Below are positions 59,644 to 64,000 of a DNA stretch of 64,000 nt, one piece after another. The notes below the pieces were generated by a model. The model saw nothing but the letters and a program-made list of their open reading frames with translations. It had not been told where the DNA came from and ran no database searches. The first letter of the stretch is position 1; each line of letters begins with the position of its first letter. The stretch is taken from assembly GCA_026413755.1 (NCBI GenBank), contig JAOAKH010000001.1, positions 1 through 64,000 of the forward strand, read 5' to 3'. This DNA is from Acidilobaceae archaeon (GTDB taxonomy: Archaea > Thermoproteota > Thermoprotei_A > Sulfolobales > Acidilobaceae). The position numbers and the translations under genes are program-made.

Positions 59644-60420
59644 GTGAGGGGCTTGGCTTTCACGACGCCTCAGGTAATGGCTTACGACAGGGCTGCTACT
59701 ATATTTTCGCCTGAGGGAGACCTGTATCAGGTGAAGTACGCTTTCGAGGCAGTTAAGAAGGGCTGGACCAGCCTGGGCGTCAAGAGCGTCCACGGGGTGG
59801 TGCTTGCCGCAGAGAAGAGGAAGCTCTCAAGCATGCTGGACGTGGCTGACGTGGAGAAGATATACAAGGTGGACGACCACGTGGGAGTGGCCTTTGCAGG
59901 CATGGGGAGCGACGGGAGGGTGCTCATAGACTACGTGAGGGTGGTGGCTATAAGGCACAGGCTGATCTACGGGGAGCAGGCAACTGTGGAGTACCTTTCT
60001 AAGGCGGTGGCGGACATAAAGCAGGCATACACCCAGCACGGCGGCGTAAGGCCTTTTGGCGTAGCTCTCATATTCGGCGGCGTCAACCCAGGAGGCCAGG
60101 TCAAGCTCTACCGCACGGATCCGGGAGGGCAGTACTTCAGCTACAAGGCGGTGGCCATAGGCATAGGGGACAACTTCGTGAACGCGTTCTTCGAGAAGAA
60201 CTACAGGGAGGACCTGACGATAGATAAGATGATAGAGCTCTCTATAGAGGCGCTGCTCAGGAGCAGGCTTGCAGGGGGGGAGGAGAAGAGGGAGATCTTG
60301 ATACCTACCTTCCACGAGCTAGTGGAGGTGGGCTACGTAGACGCTAAGGAGAGGATGTACAGAAAGCTCACCACCTCAGAGCTGATCGAGTACGTTAAAA
60401 GGGTCGAAAGGGGCCTCTAG
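59644..60420 (+). CDS. psmA: Proteasome alpha subunit
   Basis: Forms the outer rings of the 20S proteasome. The 258-residue protein has the alpha signature YDRAATIFSPEGDLYQVKYA near residue 14, then the N-terminal helix and KSVHGVVLAAEKRKLSSMLD, YGEQATVEYLSKAVADI and FGVALIFGGVNPGG. No catalytic Thr is expected. Start GTG after AAAAAGTAG; a start at 59644 matches the family. It is immediately followed by sbds in the archaeal superoperon. Confidence 0.96.
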   Translation: MRGLAFTTPQVMAYDRAATIFSPEGDLYQVKYAFEAVKKGWTSLGVKSVHGVVLAAEKRKLSSMLDVADVEKIYKVDDHVGVAFAGMGSDGRVLIDYVRVVAIRHRLIYGEQATVEYLSKAVADIKQAYTQHGGVRPFGVALIFGGVNPGGQVKLYRTDPGGQYFSYKAVAIGIGDNFVNAFFEKNYREDLTIDKMIELSIEALLRSRLAGGEEKREILIPTFHELVEVGYVDAKERMYRKLTTSELIEYVKRVERGL

Positions 60421-60441
60421 CCCCCTAGCGGGGTAAGGGCT

Positions 60442-61143
60442 TTGTCGAAGAAGCAGAGCTACGTAATTGCTTGGATCGAGATCAAGGGGGAGAGGTTCGA
60501 GATACTCGTAAGGCCGGAGAGCGCCTTCAGATACAAGGAGGGGGAGAAAGTGGAGATAGACGAGGTCTTGTGGTCCGACACGGTCTTCAAGGACAGCAAG
60601 AGGGCCCTGAAGGCCAGTCCTGAGAGCCTGAGGAAGGCCTTCGGGACAGAGGACGTGAGGGTAATAGCGGAGAAGATCCTCAAGGAAGGCAAGATACAGC
60701 TGACGGAGGAGGAGAGGAGGAAGCTGCTCGAGGCAAAGAGGAGGAAGGTCATAGCATACATTACGAGGAACGCCATAGACCCTAAGACGAAGCTCCCCAT
60801 ACCTGAGCAGAGAATAGAGGCGGCCATGGAGCAGGCGGGGATATCGGTTGACCTTTATAAAGACGCGGAGAGCCAGGCAATAGAGATAGTGTCAAAGCTG
60901 GCCCGCATAATGCCCATAAAGATAGCGAAGGCCCTGCTGGAGATAACAGTGCCCTCGGACGCAGCCGGAAGGGCCATGGCTGAGGCGAAGAGGCTGGGGG
61001 AGGTGAAGAGGAGCGAGTGGCTTAAGGACGGGAGCCTTAGGCTCGAGCTAGAGATCCCCGCGGGGGCCCAGGTGGACGTCATGAACAAAGTGCAGGAAGT
61101 AGCTAAGGGGAGGGCAATGATAAACGTGAAGGTGGTGACGTGA
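60442..61143 (+). CDS. sdo1: Ribosome maturation protein SBDS
   Basis: Releases aIF6 from the 50S subunit with EF-2. The 233-residue protein has the three-domain plan: N-terminal FYSH domain (KQSYVIAWIEIKGERFEILV), a helical middle domain (LTEEERRKLLEAKRRKVIAY near 92, then TRNAIDPKTKLPIPEQRIEA near 112), and a C-terminal ferredoxin-like domain (LRLELEIPAGAQVDVMNKVQ). TTG start after GGGGTAAGGGC. It lies 21 bases after psmA and overlaps rrp4 by four bases. Confidence 0.96.
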   Translation: MSKKQSYVIAWIEIKGERFEILVRPESAFRYKEGEKVEIDEVLWSDTVFKDSKRALKASPESLRKAFGTEDVRVIAEKILKEGKIQLTEEERRKLLEAKRRKVIAYITRNAIDPKTKLPIPEQRIEAAMEQAGISVDLYKDAESQAIEIVSKLARIMPIKIAKALLEITVPSDAAGRAMAEAKRLGEVKRSEWLKDGSLRLELEIPAGAQVDVMNKVQEVAKGRAMINVKVVT

Positions 61144-61832
61144 TGAAGGCCTATGGCCAAATAGCCCTGCCTGGCGACAGGCTTGAGCAGAGGGTGGAGG
61201 CGGAGAGACCTTTCGTTATGGAAGTGGGAGGGGAGAAGGTAGCCACCGTAGTAGGGATAATCTCCCAGAGGGAGGGTAAGGCCTACTTCGTGCCTCTGAA
61301 GAGCATATATGTGCCGAAGGTGTGGGACGTAGTAATCGGCCTAGTGGAGTCAGTGAGCGCGGCGAGCTGGATGGTGGACATAAACTCCCCCTACCAGGCC
61401 CTCCTCTATGCACAGGACTTCCTAGGCAGGTCCTTCAACCCCTCGACGGACGACCTCTACCAGATCCTTAAGCCAGGGGAGTACGTAAAGGCAAAAGTGG
61501 TGGCCTTCGACAAGACCAGGAGCCCCCTGCTGAGCGTCCAGGGGGAGGGCCTCGGGAGGTTCATAAAGGGGGCTGTGATAGACGTGCCCCCTGCCAGGAT
61601 CCCGAGGATAATAGGGAAGAAGAGGAGCATGACGAGCCTCCTCGAGGAGAAAACCGGCTGCTCCGTTTTCCCTGCAGTGAACGGCAGGGTCCACGTGGAC
61701 TGCCCTAGCCCGGAGCTAGAGGCGATAGCAATAATGGCGATAAGGCTTATAGAGAGGGAGTCCCATACAGCAGGCTTGACGGAGAGGGTGGCTAAGTTCA
61801 TAGAGGAGGAGAGGAGGAGGAGGGGCATATGA
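61140..61832 (+). CDS. rrp4: Exosome subunit Rrp4
   Basis: RNA-binding cap subunit of the archaeal exosome. The 230-residue protein has an N-terminal domain, an S1 RNA-binding domain ([20 protein letters not shown] near 58, with [11 protein letters not shown]), and a C-terminal KH domain ([20 protein letters not shown] near 142). The ATG overlaps the sbds stop by four bases and its own stop overlaps rrp41 by four bases, so the three are translated together. Confidence 0.95.
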   Translation: MMKAYGQIALPGDRLEQRVEAERPFVMEVGGEKVATVVGIISQREGKAYFVPLKSIYVPKVWDVVIGLVESVSAASWMVDINSPYQALLYAQDFLGRSFNPSTDDLYQILKPGEYVKAKVVAFDKTRSPLLSVQGEGLGRFIKGAVIDVPPARIPRIIGKKRSMTSLLEEKTGCSVFPAVNGRVHVDCPSPELEAIAIMAIRLIERESHTAGLTERVAKFIEEERRRRGI

Positions 61833-62548
61833 AGGCAAAGGTGGGGATAGACGAGAGGGGCCTGAGGCACGACGGCAGGAGGCCCGACGAGATGAGGCCA
61901 GTTAGCATGAAGGTGGGGGTGCTAGCCAACGCCTCTGGCTCCGCCCTCGTGGAGTTCGGGAAGACAAAGGTGCTTGCGGCAGTCTACGGCCCCAGGGAGC
62001 CCCAGCAGCGCTTCATGGTGCTGCCCGAGAAGGCAATCTTGAGGGTCAGGTACCATATGGCGCCCTTCTCCACCACCGAGAGGAAGAGCCCTGCCCCCTC
62101 CAGGAGGGAGGTGGAACTCTCGAAGGTAATCAGGGAGGCGCTGGAGGACGTGGTGATCACCTCAGAGTACCCCAGGACCGTGATAGACGTCTTCGTGGAG
62201 GTGCTGCAGGCAGACGGCGGCACGAGGGCCGCGGGGATCACGGCTGCCTCTCTGGCGCTGGCAGACGCAGGGCTCCCTATGAAGGCTCTCGTGGCCAGCG
62301 TTGCGGTGGGGAAGATAGCCGGCGCCCTAGTGCTCGACGTTGACGAGGCGGAGGACTCCGTCGGGGAGGCCGACATGCCCGTGGCGGCAGCCCCAGACCT
62401 TGGGCTCATCACTCTGTTCCAGCTCAACGGCGTGCTAACTGAGGAGGAGGTGCAGAGGGGGCTCTCCATGGCGCTGAGGGCAATAGAACAGCTCGTGGCT
62501 ATGGAGAAGACGGTCCTCAAGCAGAGCTATGAGGTGGTGGAGGAGTGA
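61829..62548 (+). CDS. rrp41: Exosome catalytic subunit Rrp41
   Basis: RNase PH-fold subunit that carries the phosphorolytic 3'-5' exonuclease site with Rrp42. The 239-residue protein starts [20 protein letters not shown] and has the phosphate- and RNA-binding Arg residues in [10 protein letters not shown] and [20 protein letters not shown] near 130, and the catalytic Asp in [17 protein letters not shown] near 170. Length is normal. Four-base overlaps with both neighbours. Confidence 0.96.
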   Translation: MKAKVGIDERGLRHDGRRPDEMRPVSMKVGVLANASGSALVEFGKTKVLAAVYGPREPQQRFMVLPEKAILRVRYHMAPFSTTERKSPAPSRREVELSKVIREALEDVVITSEYPRTVIDVFVEVLQADGGTRAAGITAASLALADAGLPMKALVASVAVGKIAGALVLDVDEAEDSVGEADMPVAAAPDLGLITLFQLNGVLTEEEVQRGLSMALRAIEQLVAMEKTVLKQSYEVVEE

Positions 62549-63378
62549 GCGTAACTCCATTCAGGCTCCCCGTCATCCCTGCCCTCAAGAGGCAGTCCTA
62601 CCTCAGCCTCTACAAGAGAGGGGTGAGGGACGACGGGAGGAGCATAAGGTCCCCCAGGCAGGTGGAGATCAAGGTAGGGGTCCTCGATAAGGCGGAGGGC
62701 TCCGCGCTTGTGAAGCTCGGCAACACCCAGGTGCTGGCGGGCGTCAAGGTGGAGGTCACCTCCCCCTTTAAGGACTCGCCCAACCAGGGAGTCCTGGTGG
62801 TCCACGCAGAGAACGTCCCCTTAGCCTCCCCCATATTTGAGCCGGGCCCCCCTGACGAGAACGCCATAGAGCTTGCTAGGGTCATAGACAGGAGCCTGAG
62901 AGAGGTGAAGGCCGTGGACCTCGGGTCCCTTGTGATAAGGCCGGGGGAGAAGGTGTGGAACGTGTGGGTTGACATATATGTCCTAGATCACGACGGGAAC
63001 CTCTTCGACGCTAGCATGCTAGCAGCCATGGCGGCCCTCATGAACGCCGACCTCCCAGACTACGAGGAGCTGGAGACGGGCGAGATATCTTTAAGGAGGG
63101 GCGTCGGCGGGAGGAAGATCAAGGTAGACCACATGGTAGTTACCGTTACCACAGCGAAGGTGGGGAGCTACATAATAGTGGACCCCAACTTCGAGGAGGA
63201 GGTGATCTCGGACTACAGGCTAGTGTTGGCCTTTGATGAGAAGCTGAGGATAGTGGGGGCACAGAAGACGGGGAGCGGCGGCATGAAGCTGGAGGAGCTA
63301 CAGGAGGCCATAAAGGTCTCAAAGGAGGCTGCGCAGATCTACTTTAAGGTATTGGAGCAGGCGAGAGGGGGGAGCTGA
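62545..63378 (+). CDS. rrp42: Exosome subunit Rrp42
   Basis: Inactive RNase PH-fold partner of Rrp41 that helps form the RNA-binding channel. The 277-residue protein has [20 protein letters not shown] near residue 14, then [40 protein letters not shown] near 94, and [20 protein letters not shown] near 140; the catalytic Asp of Rrp41 is replaced. GTG start overlaps rrp41 by four bases. rpl37ae follows after one base. Confidence 0.95.
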   Translation: MSVTPFRLPVIPALKRQSYLSLYKRGVRDDGRSIRSPRQVEIKVGVLDKAEGSALVKLGNTQVLAGVKVEVTSPFKDSPNQGVLVVHAENVPLASPIFEPGPPDENAIELARVIDRSLREVKAVDLGSLVIRPGEKVWNVWVDIYVLDHDGNLFDASMLAAMAALMNADLPDYEELETGEISLRRGVGGRKIKVDHMVVTVTTAKVGSYIIVDPNFEEEVISDYRLVLAFDEKLRIVGAQKTGSGGMKLEELQEAIKVSKEAAQIYFKVLEQARGGS

Positions 63379-63379
63379 G

Positions 63380-63631
63380 ATGGGGAGGACCAAGGTAGTA
63401 GGCCCGGTAGGGAAGTACGGCGCTAGGTACGGCGTTAGCGTAAGGAAGAGAGTGAAGGAAATACTGCTTAAAATGAAGGCGGAGCACGAGTGCCCGTTCT
63501 GCGGCGCGAAGGGTACTGTGGAGAGGGTCTCTGTGGGCATATGGAAGTGTAGGAAGTGCGGGAACATTTGGGCCGGAGGGGCATACGCGCCCTCCTCTGA
63601 GATAGCGGTGCCGAAGAAGCAGCAAGCTTAA
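63380..63631 (+). CDS. rpl37ae: Ribosomal protein L37Ae
   Basis: Large-subunit zinc-ribbon protein of 83 residues. It starts MGRTKVVGPVGKYGARYGVS and has CPFCGAKGTVERVSVGIWKC (CxxC) and KCGNIWAGGAYAP, the complete four-Cys zinc site of this family. The ATG follows GGGGGGAGCTGAG. It is the last gene of the exosome string. Confidence 0.96.
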   Translation: MGRTKVVGPVGKYGARYGVSVRKRVKEILLKMKAEHECPFCGAKGTVERVSVGIWKCRKCGNIWAGGAYAPSSEIAVPKKQQA

Positions 63632-63635
63632 TTAG
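63626..63635 (+). promoter_or_regulatory. TATA box of the tRNA-Ala gene
   Basis: GCTTAATTAG lies at the end of rpl37ae and about 26 bases before the tRNA, the standard distance. Confidence 0.55.
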
Positions 63636-63655
63636 CTCGGCGACATCTTTTGCCT

Positions 63656-63729
<74 letters not shown>

Positions 63730-63747
63730 CTTCTCCGGGGAGCGGCG

Positions 63748-64000
63748 GTGAGGCCTCAGAGGGAGATCCTAGCAGAGGTCCTGGAAGCTTTGAGGGGCTT
63801 CGAGGGGGAGCTGAGGAGGCACAAATGGTTCCCCTCTACTCCTGAGAGCCCCGAGTGGTGGGCAGGCTACAGGGACCCCTTCCACATAGCTGTGACGGCG
63901 GTGCTGGTGAGGATGAACAGGTGGGAGCAGGCGGAGAGGGCTATGGAGGAGCTCTTGAGGAGAGGCTTGGGCTCTCCTGAGGCCCTCGCGAGGGCGAGTG
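63748..64000 (+). CDS. HhH-GPD DNA glycosylase, N-terminal part (runs off window)
   Basis: From the GTG at 63748 the frame stays open to the window end. The 84 visible residues contain WWAGYRDPFHIAVTAVLVRM then NRWEQAERAMEELLRR, the substrate-binding N-terminal helices of endonuclease III-like HhH-GPD glycosylases (DPFxxLVxxILxQxTxW). The catalytic Lys/Asp and any iron-sulfur cluster would lie beyond the window. It starts 18 bases after the tRNA, with CGGGGAGCGGCG upstream of the GTG. Confidence 0.72.
   Translation, partial: MRPQREILAEVLEALRGFEGELRRHKWFPSTPESPEWWAGYRDPFHIAVTAVLVRMNRWEQAERAMEELLRRGLGSPEALARAS

Overview
The window is a compact, GC-rich archaeal chromosome segment. It codes for a thermosome, archaeal proteasome alpha, the exosome core (Rrp4, Rrp41, Rrp42), SBDS, archaeal DnaG, a family B DNA polymerase, Hjc, RNase P proteins p30 and Pop5, Cbf5, KEOPS subunits, eukaryote-like ribosomal proteins (S3Ae, S15, S17e, L15e, L37Ae), a stand-alone catalytic ThrRS, an A-type ATPase C subunit and an S-layer protein with a coiled-coil stalk. 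Together these point to a hyperthermophilic member of the Crenarchaeota (Thermoproteota), probably near the Desulfurococcales/Acidilobales. GTG and TTG starts are very common, TATA boxes often lie close to the start codon, and genes often overlap by 1-25 bases. No insertion sequence, prophage or CRISPR array was seen.

Layout. 1-5 kb: end of a DUF373 protein, cis-prenyltransferase, Spt5 with a short SecE, a sugar nucleotidyltransferase, the catalytic ThrRS, a candidate H/ACA RNA and a His-rich/RHH-like gene pair. 5-12.6 kb: XerA, thiolase, a Cgi121-like protein, a MoaD-phosphoribosyltransferase fusion, S17e, thermosome, Fap7 and a membrane HerA-like ATPase. 12.6-20.6 kb: NfeD protease with its SPFH partner, Hjc, a PIN-ATPase-KH protein, a degenerate amidohydrolase, ThiI and a Cys-rich HhH-like protein. 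20.6-33 kb: Mut7-C nuclease, a RecQ-like helicase, a 480-base gap that may encode a structured RNA, AMMECR1, a C/D box sRNA, AlaX, a CrtI-like oxidoreductase, an E1-like enzyme, CysRS, 6-phospho-3-hexuloisomerase, two tandem nucleotidyltransferase-like proteins and a geranylgeranyl reductase. 33-40.6 kb: Hsp20, ZPR1, a C2H2 mini-protein, Cbf5, ZIP transporter, A-ATPase subunits, ASCH protein, GTP-dependent dephospho-CoA kinase and a pilin-like secreted protein.

40.6-50 kb: the S-layer gene, then a tight run of RHH-UPF0175-PIN fusion, VWA protein, degenerate VWA protein, endonuclease IV, a small unknown and DNA polymerase B. 50-54.3 kb: DnaG, TyrRS, then rps15, a RecJ/Cdc45-like protein without DHH residues, and KEOPS pcc1. 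54.3-64 kb: the known archaeal translation/RNA-processing superoperon (S3Ae, a GlmU-like enzyme, L15e, DUF54, Rpp30, Obg-like GTPase, Pop5, PsmA, SBDS, Rrp4, Rrp41, Rrp42, L37Ae), then tRNA-Ala(CGC) and the start of an HhH DNA glycosylase.

The strongest unusual observations are: the MoaD-phosphoribosyltransferase fusion that keeps an internal Gly-Gly; the PIN fusion/VWA/Nfo/PolB cluster; genes with no AUG/GUG/UUG start in a usable position (GlmU-like and Rpp30); an apparent C/D box sRNA and two further RNA candidates; and a single-chain S-layer protein with a long stalk. All calls come from reading sequence and motifs; no database search was run.
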